A stretch of 64,000 nucleotides of DNA from an uncultured Paracoccaceae bacterium (GTDB lineage Bacteria > Pseudomonadota > Alphaproteobacteria > Rhodobacterales > Rhodobacteraceae): assembly GCA_958439195.1 (NCBI GenBank), contig OY288153.1:1-64000 (forward strand), in the 5' to 3' direction. Made by a program: the position numbers and the translations under genes. Below, piece after piece: positions 50,910 to 58,529 of the stretch; position 1 is the first letter of the stretch; every line of letters begins with the position of its first letter. Under the pieces are notes generated by a model that was not told the origin of the DNA, made no database searches, and saw only the letters and a list, made by a program, of their open reading frames with translations.

Positions 50910-51967
50910 GCCTCGTCGAACGCGCTGGCCTCGCGCTCCTGCACCGGTTTGATCCGGAAACCGCGCATGGCCTGTCGATCCGCGCCCTGCAATCGGGTCT
51001 GGCACCCCTGCCCGGCCCCGTCACCTCCCCCCGCCTCGCCACCACGCTGGCAGGCATGACCCTGCCCAATCCCGTGGGCCTGGCCGCAGGCTATGACAAG
51101 AACGCCACCGCCCTCAAACCCCTTTCCCGCGCCGGATTTGGCTTTCTCGAGGTGGGTGCCGCCACCCCCCGCCCGCAACCCGGCAACCCCAAACCGCGCC
51201 TCTTCCGCCTGACCGAGGATCGCGCCGCCATCAACCGCTTCGGTTTCAACAATGACGGGATGGAGGCCATCGCCACCCGCCTCGCCACCCGTCAGCAAAC
51301 CTCGGTGCCCATCGGCCTCAACCTCGGTGCCAACAAGGACAGCCCAGATCGCGCCACCGATTTCGCCCGCGTGCTGGCGCGCTGCGGCCCGCATGTCGAT
51401 TTCGCCACGGTCAACGTATCGTCGCCCAACACCGAAAAACTGCGCGATCTTCAGGGTCGCGCCGCCCTTACCGCGCTTTTGCAAGGCGTGATGGACACCC
51501 GCGCCAGCCTTGCCCGGCCCATCCCGATCTTTCTGAAAATCGCCCCCGATCTCACCGATTCCGACCTCGCAGAAATTGCCGAAGTCGCCCTTGCCGCAAA
51601 CCTTGCAGGCATCATCGCCACGAATACCACCCTGTCGCGTGACGGCCTGCGCAGCCCACACCGTTCAGAAACCGGCGGCCTCTCTGGCGAACCGCTGTTC
51701 GAAAAATCCACCCGCACTCTTGCCCGCCTGTCATATCTGACCGGGGGCAATCTCCCCCTTATCGGCGTGGGCGGCATCTCTACCCCCGAACAAGCCTGGG
51801 AAAAAATCCGCGCCGGGGCCACCGCCGTGCAAGTCTATACCGCGATGGTTTATGAAGGCCTCTCCCTCATCCCCCGCCTCGCCTCTGGCCTTGACCAACT
51901 CGCCGCCCAAAGCGGCTTCGCCCGCGTCGCCGATGCCACCGGAACCGGCCGCGACCGCTGGCTCTGA
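50906..51967 (+). CDS. pyrD: dihydroorotate dehydrogenase (quinone), class 2
   Basis: A 353-residue PyrD. The FMN-binding and active-site stretches are AAGYDKNA, INRFGFNNDG, GLNLGANKDS and NVSSPNTEKLR (catalytic Ser of class 2 enzymes), then IATNTT, GGLSGEPL and GVGGISTPEQA. The N-terminal helices needed for membrane quinone access are present (VERAGLALLHRFDPETAHGL). It performs the fourth step of pyrimidine synthesis. The start is a GTG overlapping the DUF952 stop; a second GTG is one codon earlier. A REP-like element follows the stop by 7 bp. Confidence 0.95.
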   Translation: MSLVERAGLALLHRFDPETAHGLSIRALQSGLAPLPGPVTSPRLATTLAGMTLPNPVGLAAGYDKNATALKPLSRAGFGFLEVGAATPRPQPGNPKPRLFRLTEDRAAINRFGFNNDGMEAIATRLATRQQTSVPIGLNLGANKDSPDRATDFARVLARCGPHVDFATVNVSSPNTEKLRDLQGRAALTALLQGVMDTRASLARPIPIFLKIAPDLTDSDLAEIAEVALAANLAGIIATNTTLSRDGLRSPHRSETGGLSGEPLFEKSTRTLARLSYLTGGNLPLIGVGGISTPEQAWEKIRAGATAVQVYTAMVYEGLSLIPRLASGLDQLAAQSGFARVADATGTGRDRWL

Positions 51968-51973
51968 CCACCC

Positions 51974-52036
51974 CTTCATCTTGGCAAAAATACTCGCGGG
52001 GGTGAGGAGCGCAGCTCCGAGGGGGCGGCAGCCCCC
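51974..52036 (+). repeat. composite REP-like element after pyrD
   Basis: CTTCATCTTGGC-AAAAATACTC (51974-51995) continues CGCGGGGGTGA, as does the copy at 1941-1958, and then has two small hairpins, GGAGC-GCA-GCTCC and GGGGGC-GGCA-GCCCCC. It separates the convergent pyrD and Lrp-like genes. Confidence 0.7.
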
Positions 52037-52059
52037 TGATCTTTCGCAAAAATCGCCCT

Positions 52060-52296
52060 TCAGAACGCCTTGAACGTCATCGTCGTCAGCGTCCGCACGA
52101 TCCCCGGAATGTCGAACAGCCGCCCGGAAAGGTAATGCCCCACATCGTCCTCATCCGGGATATAGACCTTGGCAATCAGGTCATATTCCCCGCTGGTGGA
52201 ATACAACTCGCTCACCACCTCGCGGTCATAGATCGCCTCGGCCACCTCATAGGTCTTGCCGGGGGTGCAGCGAAACTGAACGAACACACAGCGCAT
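52060..52296 (-). CDS. stand-alone Lrp/AsnC effector (RAM) domain protein
   Basis: A 78-residue protein consisting only of the Lrp/AsnC ligand-binding domain (FVQFRCTPGKTYEVAEAI, SGEYDLIAKVYI, GIVRTLTTMTF). It lacks the helix-turn-helix, so it cannot bind DNA itself; such proteins may sequester or modulate full-length Lrp partners or sense amino acids. Its upstream region holds two back-to-back palindromes that start right after the helicase stop. Confidence 0.88.
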   Translation of the reverse strand: MRCVFVQFRCTPGKTYEVAEAIYDREVVSELYSTSGEYDLIAKVYIPDEDDVGHYLSGRLFDIPGIVRTLTTMTFKAF

Positions 52297-52346
52297 CTTG
52301 GGCCTCCTGATCGTGGCATTACCCTAGCCAAGCCAGTGGCTCGGCA

Positions 52347-52391
52347 CAATTTTCTTCGAAGAGAATTGCAAATTCCTTCCAAAGGAATTTG
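52347..52391. repeat. two adjoining AT-rich palindromes between helicase and Lrp-like genes
   Basis: The first (52347-52368) is centred on TTCGAA with arms CAATT and AATTG and one mismatched pair. The second (52369-52391) has arms CAAATTCCTT and AAGGAATTTG around CCA. They directly follow the helicase stop and lie 50-95 bp upstream of the Lrp-like start. Confidence 0.65.
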
Positions 52392-52392
52392 G

Positions 52393-53973
52393 TCATTCCT
52401 CTGCCTGCAAGGCCAGCGGCGCAGGCCCCCGCCGCAGATCGTCCACCGACAGCGGCCCTTGGGGCCGGGCCAATCTGTAGCGCGTCACCCACAGCAGCCG
52501 CGTCTCGGCCCGCGTGATTGCGACATAGGCCAGGCGCTTCCACAACGGCACCCCGGCCTCGCTGCGCCCCGCTTGTGCTGCGGCATAGATGTCGGGGGCA
52601 AAGACCTGCACCTCGTCCCATTGCGACCCTTGCGCCTTGTGGATTGTCACCGCAGCGCCGTGCAGAAAGGCCGCGCCCATTGTCGCGGCCGACGGGATGA
52701 ACGGCTCTTCCTCATCCGGCTTTTCGATCTTGATGATCGACGCCGCCGATACCTGTGGCTCTTCCGCCCCCACCACATGCAGCTTGGCAAATCCGGGCTT
52801 GCTACCGGGGCCCAGATAGATCACCTGCGCCCCCTTGATCAGGCCCCGCGCCTCCAGATCAATGCGCTTCTTTCGGTGTTTCAGCGGCAGCTCGATCCCG
52901 TCGCAGACCAGCGGCTCGCCGGGCAGCAATGCATCCTCGGGTGCGCCAAATGCCCCGCGAAAGGCATGGATCAACCGGATCCGCGTCGCATTGCGCCAGA
53001 CCAGAACCGGGGATCGCGCCATCAGGTCGGCATCCACCCGTTCGGCCATCACCACGCGATCGTCGCGCCGCGCCGCATCCTCGACCATCCGCTCGAACGT
53101 TTCGAACCGAAGGCTTTCATCGCCCAGCGCATGGGCCAGATCGAGGATCGGGTTATCCTGCGTCTGCCGGTGAATCCGGCTCAGCACCAACCGGCGCGAG
53201 GCAGACAGCCTGTCAAACACCATCTCGCCCGACAGGCCCACAGGTGCCAATTGCGCCGGATCACCAAACAGCACCAGCGTCGGAAAAATCTCCCGCAGAT
53301 CATCCAGCGCCCGCTCATCCAGCATCGAGGATTCGTCGATGAACCCCACATCCAGTGGTTCTTCCCGCCGCTTCCATCCCTTGATGAAGTCTGAACCTTT
53401 CAATCCCGCAGCCGCCAAGGCCCCAGGAACGGACGCCACTTGTTGATAAAAGGCAAAGGCCCGGTCCAGCGCCAGATCCGTCAACCCCTCCACCACGGGC
53501 CGCTCACCTTGGCCCGTCAGCCATTCCGCGATCCGCTCATATTCCGGGTCATAGACCGGGGTGTAAAGGATGCGGTGGATCGTCGTCGCCGGCACCCCGC
53601 GCAGGCGCAGGACGCTTGCCGCCTTGTTGGTGGGGGCCAGAATGGCCAGCGTGCGCCGATCCTTGCGCCGCCGCCCTTCATAATCACCAGAAATCACCTC
53701 CACCCCCGCCGCCACCAGCGCCTTGGTCAGGCTGGCCAGCAGCATCGTCTTTCCCGAGCCGGCCTTTCCCACCACCGCCAGCACCGTAGGTTTGCCCTCG
53801 GCACGCGGCGTCAATTCCCCCGCGTCCAGATCGATGCCGTGGTCCAGCAATTCGGCAGCCACGCGGTCATAAGCCTCGGCCTGATCCTCGGAAAAGGACA
53901 GGGACAAAGGCGCCGCTTGTGATGGCTCCGAGGTCAGGTTCAGGGGCGTCATTCCTTGCATGACGACGACCAT
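52393..53973 (-). CDS. SF1 ATP-dependent DNA helicase, RecD-like
   Basis: A 526-residue superfamily 1 helicase. Motifs in order: Walker A VVGKAGSGKTML, Ia LAPTNKAASVLR, TIHRIL, Walker B VGFIDESSM, GDPAQLAPVG (motif III), RIHRQTQDNP, and the C-terminal VTIHKAQGSQWDEV and AYVAITRAETRLLWV (motifs V and VI of UvrD/RecD-type enzymes). It probably acts in DNA repair or replication; no RecB/RecC partner is present. The ATG at 53973 has a G-rich ribosome site 6 nt away; Met codons at 53961 and 53952 are alternatives. Confidence 0.88.
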   Translation of the reverse strand: MVVVMQGMTPLNLTSEPSQAAPLSLSFSEDQAEAYDRVAAELLDHGIDLDAGELTPRAEGKPTVLAVVGKAGSGKTMLLASLTKALVAAGVEVISGDYEGRRRKDRRTLAILAPTNKAASVLRLRGVPATTIHRILYTPVYDPEYERIAEWLTGQGERPVVEGLTDLALDRAFAFYQQVASVPGALAAAGLKGSDFIKGWKRREEPLDVGFIDESSMLDERALDDLREIFPTLVLFGDPAQLAPVGLSGEMVFDRLSASRRLVLSRIHRQTQDNPILDLAHALGDESLRFETFERMVEDAARRDDRVVMAERVDADLMARSPVLVWRNATRIRLIHAFRGAFGAPEDALLPGEPLVCDGIELPLKHRKKRIDLEARGLIKGAQVIYLGPGSKPGFAKLHVVGAEEPQVSAASIIKIEKPDEEEPFIPSAATMGAAFLHGAAVTIHKAQGSQWDEVQVFAPDIYAAAQAGRSEAGVPLWKRLAYVAITRAETRLLWVTRYRLARPQGPLSVDDLRRGPAPLALQAEE

Positions 53974-54030
53974 AAACTGCCCCCCGCCGGGATGCGAGGG
54001 GGCATCGCCGCCCGATACGGCCCCACGCCC

Positions 54031-54210
54031 CTAATGCAGCGAGGTTTCTCCGCCGCCCCCCGCGCCACCACCTTCATCCTGCGTCGCCACGATTTCTTCG
54101 CGCGCGACGGCCAAGGTTTCGGCCACTTTCCGTGCCAAACGTGGAAGGCCGTTCATTTCGGCATAATCCGAAAGGTCGGTCAGCACCTCATACACCCAAT
54201 CATGCCGCAT
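54031..54210 (-). CDS. small protein, 59 residues, unknown function
   Basis: A frame too short for most gene finders. It starts MRHDWVYEVLTDLSDYAEMN and continues GLPRLARKVAETLAVAREEI, then an acidic/glycine tail ending ETSLH. Heptad-like hydrophobic spacing suggests two amphipathic helices. From memory, similar short proteins opening MRHDW are common in Rhodobacteraceae. It is in the same orientation as the upstream ccr, separated from it by a terminator, and helicase starts 58 bp downstream, so it may lead the helicase transcript. Coding is inferred from the codon pattern and the recognisable N-terminus. Confidence 0.7.
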   Translation of the reverse strand: MRHDWVYEVLTDLSDYAEMNGLPRLARKVAETLAVAREEIVATQDEGGGAGGGGETSLH

Positions 54211-54322
54211 CCGGCCATACTCCGCACCAGTAACGCACCCCGCGCACAGACTATCACCCGCCCTGATTGCGACCTATCTTTCCCCCGGCAACAGCCCGTT
54301 TCCAAACTGTCACAAATGCAAA

Positions 54323-54352
54323 CGCCCCGGCCGTTGGGCCGGGGCGCAATAT
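54323..54352 (-). terminator. intrinsic terminator of ccr
   Basis: CGCCCCGGCC (54323-54332) pairs with GGCCGGGGCG (54337-54346), loop GTTG. On the minus strand it is followed by TTTGCATTTG. It lies just after the ccr stop. Confidence 0.85.
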
Positions 54353-54381
54353 CAGACGCAATGCTTCGTTTTATCAGTGCC

Positions 54382-55674
54382 TTATCGGTTGTGGCTTGCC
54401 TCTAGCGTATCTTCAAAGGTCCGCAGACCCGGCCGCGTCGCCTGCACCAGAACCGACATATTCCCCGGCTTGTGCTGGTTTTTCAGCATCTTGGTATGGG
54501 CCTGCGGAATTTCGGCCCAGGGGAACACCTCGGACATACATGGGTCAAGCCGCCGCTCGATCATCAGCTTGTTCGCCGCGCTGGCCTGCTTCAGGTGGGC
54601 AAAATGCGATCCCTGCAAACGCTTTTGGTGCATCCACATATAACGCACATCAAAGGTGCAGTTGAACCCGGTGGTCCCGGCACAGATCACCACCATGCCA
54701 CCCTTCTTGCAGACCAGCGACGATACCGGGAATGTCGCCTCGCCCGGATGTTCAAACACCATGTCGACATTCACACCCTTGCCGGTGATGTCCCAGATCG
54801 CCTTGCCAAACTTGCGCGCCTCTTTCAGCCACTCGTTGTATTCCGGTGTGTTCACCTTGGGCAGTTGCCCCCAGCATTTGAAATCGTTGCGGTTGATCAC
54901 GCCTTTCGCGCCCAGCCCCATCACGAAATCGCGCTTGGATTCGTCCGAAATGACGCCAATGGCATTCGCCCCCGCCGTGTTGATCAACTGGATCGCGTAA
55001 ACCCCCAGACCGCCCGAAGCCCCCCAGACAAGCACGTTCTGTCCCGGCTTCAGGTCATGGGGTTCATGCCCGAACAACATCCGATATGCGGTGGCCAGCG
55101 TCAGCGTATAGCACGCCGCTTCTTCCCAGCTCAGATGCTTGGGGCGGGGCATCAACTGCTGCGCCTGCACCCGTGTGAACTGCGAAAAGGAACCGTCGGG
55201 CGTCTCATAGCCCCAGATGCGCTGGCTGGGCGAAAACATCGGATCGCCGCCGTTGCATTCTTCGTCGTCGCCATCATCCTGATTGCAGTGAATCACCACT
55301 TCATCGCCCACTTTCCAGCGGGTGACTTTATCCCCCACCGCCCAGACGATGCCCGCGGCATCCGACCCGGCGATGTGATAGGGCTGCTTGTGGCCGTCAA
55401 ACGGGCTGATCGGTTGGCCAAGGCCCGCCCAGACGCCGTTGTAATTCACGCCCGCCGCCATCACCAGAACCAGCACCTCATGGCTGTCGATGTTCCAGGT
55501 GTCCACCACCTCGACCTGAAAGGCTTTGTCCGGCTCGCCATGCCGTTCACGCCGGATAGCCCAGGCATACATCTGCTTGGGCACATGGCCCAAGGGCGGC
55601 ATTTCGCCGATCTCATAGAGGTCTTTCTTCGGCGCGTCATAGGTCACGATCTGCTGCTGCGTATCCAAAGCCAT
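54382..55674 (-). CDS. ccr: crotonyl-CoA carboxylase/reductase
   Basis: A 430-residue MDR-family reductase that makes ethylmalonyl-CoA from crotonyl-CoA, CO2 and NADPH, the key step of the ethylmalonyl-CoA pathway for acetate assimilation. YDAPKKDLYEIGEMPPLGHVP, HCNQDDGDDEECNGGDPMFSP, WGASGGLGVYAIQL (NADPH) and FNCTFDVRYMWMHQKR are nearly as in Rhodobacter sphaeroides Ccr from memory. Start at MALDTQQ with GGGAGG 7 nt upstream; the frame is open 27 codons further. A terminator follows. The acyltransferase gene is upstream on the same strand, 171 bp away. Confidence 0.96.
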   Translation of the reverse strand: MALDTQQQIVTYDAPKKDLYEIGEMPPLGHVPKQMYAWAIRRERHGEPDKAFQVEVVDTWNIDSHEVLVLVMAAGVNYNGVWAGLGQPISPFDGHKQPYHIAGSDAAGIVWAVGDKVTRWKVGDEVVIHCNQDDGDDEECNGGDPMFSPSQRIWGYETPDGSFSQFTRVQAQQLMPRPKHLSWEEAACYTLTLATAYRMLFGHEPHDLKPGQNVLVWGASGGLGVYAIQLINTAGANAIGVISDESKRDFVMGLGAKGVINRNDFKCWGQLPKVNTPEYNEWLKEARKFGKAIWDITGKGVNVDMVFEHPGEATFPVSSLVCKKGGMVVICAGTTGFNCTFDVRYMWMHQKRLQGSHFAHLKQASAANKLMIERRLDPCMSEVFPWAEIPQAHTKMLKNQHKPGNMSVLVQATRPGLRTFEDTLEASHNR

Positions 55675-55845
55675 CCTCCGGCCTCCCATAAAACCAAAAT
55701 GCCGCGCCGCAGAATCGGCGCCTTGGGTCACAGATAGAGGATGGCTGCGCAACATTGCAATAGGCTCGCGCTTGATTTTGTAATTTTATGTCCGCCGCGC
55801 CGCAGCGACGCTGCAAAAGCCGCGGCACAGAGGGTCGAAACCGCC

Positions 55846-57198
55846 TTACCCCTCCAACAATTGCCGCACCGGGGCGGCATAGAATGCCAGCAGCGCCCGC
55901 TTGGCAGGCGCAACCCGCAAATCCTGCCCCACCAACCCTCGCCGCTGCATATGCAAAAGCGCCTCATTCACCGTGGGACCAAGGCCCTGGGGATTAAGCC
56001 GCAACACCGCCTCGCGCGCGGCCAGCGCATCGGCCAGACGCCGCACCTCGGCCTCCAATGCGGGTCGGTCCACCGGGCCAGCCTCCAGTGCCGCTGCCAG
56101 CAGCGGCACGGGCAAGACAGGCACCACCCGCGCCACCCGCGCCATCAGCGCCTGCCCCAAGGCCTCGGTCGGGTCGGAATGCCCCTCGGCCAGAAAGGCG
56201 CGCAATGAAACGGGCGCGCCAAACCCCGCCGCCGTGGCCCCAAAGCCGGGAAACGTTCCGCGCATAGCCCGCCACCCCATCCGGATCGTGAACCCGATCA
56301 CACCTGGAATGCTGGGCCGGAACCGCCGCACCCCCGTGCGCCCTGCTTCGGTCAACACCCCGTCTTCCAGCACACGATCATAGGCAAGGCCAACCGGAAC
56401 AAACAGAATGTCCCGTTCGTTCGTGTCAAACCCGGCCACGAAATAGGACAAAAGGCCCAGCTTCGCCGGACCCACCCGCCCATCCAGCGACAGCCCACCT
56501 TCGGGGAAAATCGCCTGCGCCACACCTTCGGCCGCGGCCATCTGCACATAGCGTGCAAGCACCCGACGATAGAGCGCATTGCGCGATCCGCGCCGGATGA
56601 AATAGGCCCCCATCCCCCGGATCAGCCGCGACAAGGGCCAGACCCGCGCCCATTCCCCCACCGCATAGGAAATCGCCGACCGATCCGCGATCAGCCAGGT
56701 TACCAGCACGTAGTCCATGTTGCTGCGATGGTTCATCACGAATACCACCGTCGTGCGATCATCCAACCGCCGCGCCAAGCCCGGATCAATCCGCCCGATC
56801 CGCACGCGATAGAACTTGCGCGTCAACCAGCGTGCCACTTGCACGGCAAAACCGAAATACATCGTTGCGGAAAAGGCCGGGACGATTTCACTGGCATAGC
56901 CGCGCGCCTGCTGCAGCGCCACGGTGGGCGGAACGCCCGTCGCCGCCGCGTGATCCGCCACCGCCTGCATCACCTGCGGGTCATAGGTCAGCCGCAAGAT
57001 CATGTCGTGGCGTTGGGCCAGCTTGAAGGGCGCAATCGGCCGCTCCAGCCGTTCATTCAGCCGGGCCACCGCCCGTTCCATCCGGCGACGAAAGAACCAC
57101 CGTACCGATGGCGCCAACACACGGTCCAGCGCGGCAATGGCCGCAAGGACCAACACCAGAACCACAAGCCAAAGCGGAAGTTCCACAGTCCCCGTCAT
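55846..57198 (-). CDS. glycerophospholipid acyltransferase (PlsC/PlsB-like)
   Basis: A 450-residue acyltransferase. The catalytic HX4D is His157 to Asp162 (FVMNHRSNMDYV), followed by YFIRRGSRNALYRRVL and the substrate block IFPEGGLSLDG. N-terminal residues 8-25 form a membrane anchor, and the long C-terminal part has no named domain that I recognise. It probably acylates glycerol-3-phosphate or lyso-phosphatidate. Its position next to ccr is common in Rhodobacteraceae. It is longer than ordinary PlsC (about 250 residues). Confidence 0.85.
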   Translation of the reverse strand: MTGTVELPLWLVVLVLVLAAIAALDRVLAPSVRWFFRRRMERAVARLNERLERPIAPFKLAQRHDMILRLTYDPQVMQAVADHAAATGVPPTVALQQARGYASEIVPAFSATMYFGFAVQVARWLTRKFYRVRIGRIDPGLARRLDDRTTVVFVMNHRSNMDYVLVTWLIADRSAISYAVGEWARVWPLSRLIRGMGAYFIRRGSRNALYRRVLARYVQMAAAEGVAQAIFPEGGLSLDGRVGPAKLGLLSYFVAGFDTNERDILFVPVGLAYDRVLEDGVLTEAGRTGVRRFRPSIPGVIGFTIRMGWRAMRGTFPGFGATAAGFGAPVSLRAFLAEGHSDPTEALGQALMARVARVVPVLPVPLLAAALEAGPVDRPALEAEVRRLADALAAREAVLRLNPQGLGPTVNEALLHMQRRGLVGQDLRVAPAKRALLAFYAAPVRQLLEG

Positions 57199-57263
57199 GC
57201 GGGCAGGCTAACGGCGTTTCGCCCGCCCTGCAAAGGGATCAATCCCGCAACACAGCGACAGCG

Positions 57264-57575
57264 TCAGTTGATCGTGACCGCATCGACGGAACACACGTCC
57301 ACGTCGACAATCGTTTCGTCGCCATCATCGAAAAGCGCCCGGAACGTATAGGCACAATCACCGCTTTCGGCAAAATTCACCGTCACGGTCTCCCCGGTGG
57401 CAACAGCCTGCCCGGCGATCATGTTTTCTTCCCAATCCGCGGCCCCCTGGGCCGAGGCGTAGAATTCCACGATCGTAAAGCCGCTTTCGTTCATCAACTG
57501 AACGGCACGGTCCTGCGCCATGGCCGGGGCGGCCAACAGCATCGGCAGGGCAAACAGCGCATGAATGGCGCGCAT
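57264..57575 (-). CDS. small exported protein, unknown function
   Basis: A 103-residue protein with a signal peptide (residues 1-21, LLAAPAMAQD). The mature part reads VQLMNESGFTIVEFYASAQG, ADWEENMIAG, ETVTVNF, DCAYTFRALFDDGDETIVDVDVC, a compact beta-sheet-like domain with two cysteines. This domain is found in small secreted proteins of Alphaproteobacteria and has no known role. The open frame extends to 57824, but the extra 83 residues (basic, no signal) are not of this family; the ATG at 57575 is chosen for the signal peptide. Confidence 0.8.
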   Translation of the reverse strand: MRAIHALFALPMLLAAPAMAQDRAVQLMNESGFTIVEFYASAQGAADWEENMIAGQAVATGETVTVNFAESGDCAYTFRALFDDGDETIVDVDVCSVDAVTIN

Positions 57576-57956
57576 CGTCTTTGGTCCTTCGACCTGAGGC
57601 CCCCTTGTTGATGCCGGATACCCGGCAGGAACCATCCCGATGAATATAGGCAGACAGGCTGCCTTTGTTAAGAGGGGCCGCTTTTGCCCATTGGAGCCAT
57701 CTGCAATCGCCTTCTTGCCGGACTTGACCAGTGCAGCCGCACCTTTCCGCCACCGTTTGAAACGCCGCGTGATGTTTGGCCGGCCAGCATGCATCAGGAA
57801 AGCCGCATCCTGCATCGCAAGCAACGCATAGCGGCCTATCTGCGTTTTTGCAGAAAAACTGCCTTCTCCTGTCGATTGTGCCGGTGAATGCCCCTATCTG
57901 CATCATCGCCGCGCGGATACAGGACGCGCAAAGAGAAAAGACAAGGAGCAGGTCAG
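57576..57956. other. 381-bp intergenic region, no gene seen
   Basis: Between the divergent small exported protein and flavin reductase genes. Reading all frames, I find no convincing short gene. The only structured piece is GTTTTT-GCAG-AAAAAC (57844-57859), a 6-bp inverted repeat about 100 bp upstream of the flavin reductase. AAGGAG precedes the flavin reductase ATG. Confidence 0.6.
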
Positions 57957-58448
57957 ATGACCGAACCGGACGGCAAGGCGTTTCGTGATGCGATGCGCGC
58001 CTTTGTGGGCAATTGCAGCGTGATCACCGTGGGCGAAGGCGAAGAGGCGACCGGGCTTGTCGTCACCTCGGCCATTTCGCTGTCGGCTGATCCGCCGCTG
58101 ATTCTGGCCTGCGTGAACCGGTCGGCCTCTAGTCACCCGCTGTTCGCACGCTATGGCCATTTCGGCCTGAACTCGCTGGGCGCGGCGCATCAGGGCGTGG
58201 CAGAGCGGTTTTCCGGCTTTGCCGGCATCCGGGGCGCGGCGCGCTATGACGGGGCCGACTGGGAAACCGCCGTTACCGGTGCGCGCCTGTTGAAGGGCGC
58301 GCCTGTTGCCTTTGACTGCACGCTGGATGAAATGATCGATCGTGCCACCCATTCCATCCTGATCGGCCGCGTCCGCGCCATCCGCACCACGGCGGATGCC
58401 GGGGCATTGATGTATTGGAATGGCGGATACCGCGTGTTGGAGGCGTGA
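57957..58448 (+). CDS. flavin reductase family (FMN-binding split-barrel) protein
   Basis: A 163-residue flavin reductase-like protein. Typical blocks are FRDAMRAFVGNCSVITV, GLVVTSAISLSADPPLILACVNRSASSHPLF, FGLNSL, and IDRATHSILIGRVRAI. Such enzymes supply reduced FMN or FAD to two-component monooxygenases (HpaC-like), but no partner oxygenase is adjacent. AAGGAGCAGG lies 5-14 nt upstream of the ATG at 57957. A GC hairpin and a REP-like element follow the stop. Confidence 0.88.
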   Translation: MTEPDGKAFRDAMRAFVGNCSVITVGEGEEATGLVVTSAISLSADPPLILACVNRSASSHPLFARYGHFGLNSLGAAHQGVAERFSGFAGIRGAARYDGADWETAVTGARLLKGAPVAFDCTLDEMIDRATHSILIGRVRAIRTTADAGALMYWNGGYRVLEA

Positions 58449-58466
58449 GGCCGCATTTCCCAAAAC

Positions 58467-58497
58467 CCCCGCCGCTTGTGCAACGGTGGCGGGGCTT
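58467..58497 (+). terminator. possible terminator after the flavin reductase gene
   Basis: CCCCGCC (58467-58473) pairs with GGCGGGG (58488-58494), followed by CTTT. The T-tract is short, so the call is weak. Confidence 0.4.
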
Positions 58498-58499
58498 TG

Positions 58500-58521
58500 G
58501 GGTATTTGGGCCAATGTGAAA
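58500..58521 (-). repeat. single REP-like element
   Basis: GGGTATTTGG-GCCAATGTGAAA on the plus strand, with the element in the minus-strand orientation. It lies 9 bp after the iorB-like stop, between convergent genes. Confidence 0.7.
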
Positions 58522-58529
58522 AGGCGATG

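Noticed and set aside
54472..55737. Long plus-strand open frame opposite ccr (421 codons)
   Set aside because: It mirrors the third-position GC bias of ccr, has no family motifs, and ccr is certain. The same holds for the long antisense frames opposite iorB (58476-60206), CbiX/LysR (19542-20900) and the RND genes (34655-36835).
57576..57824. Basic 83-residue upstream extension of the small exported protein
   Set aside because: It lacks a signal peptide and would destroy the one at 57575; the composition looks non-coding.
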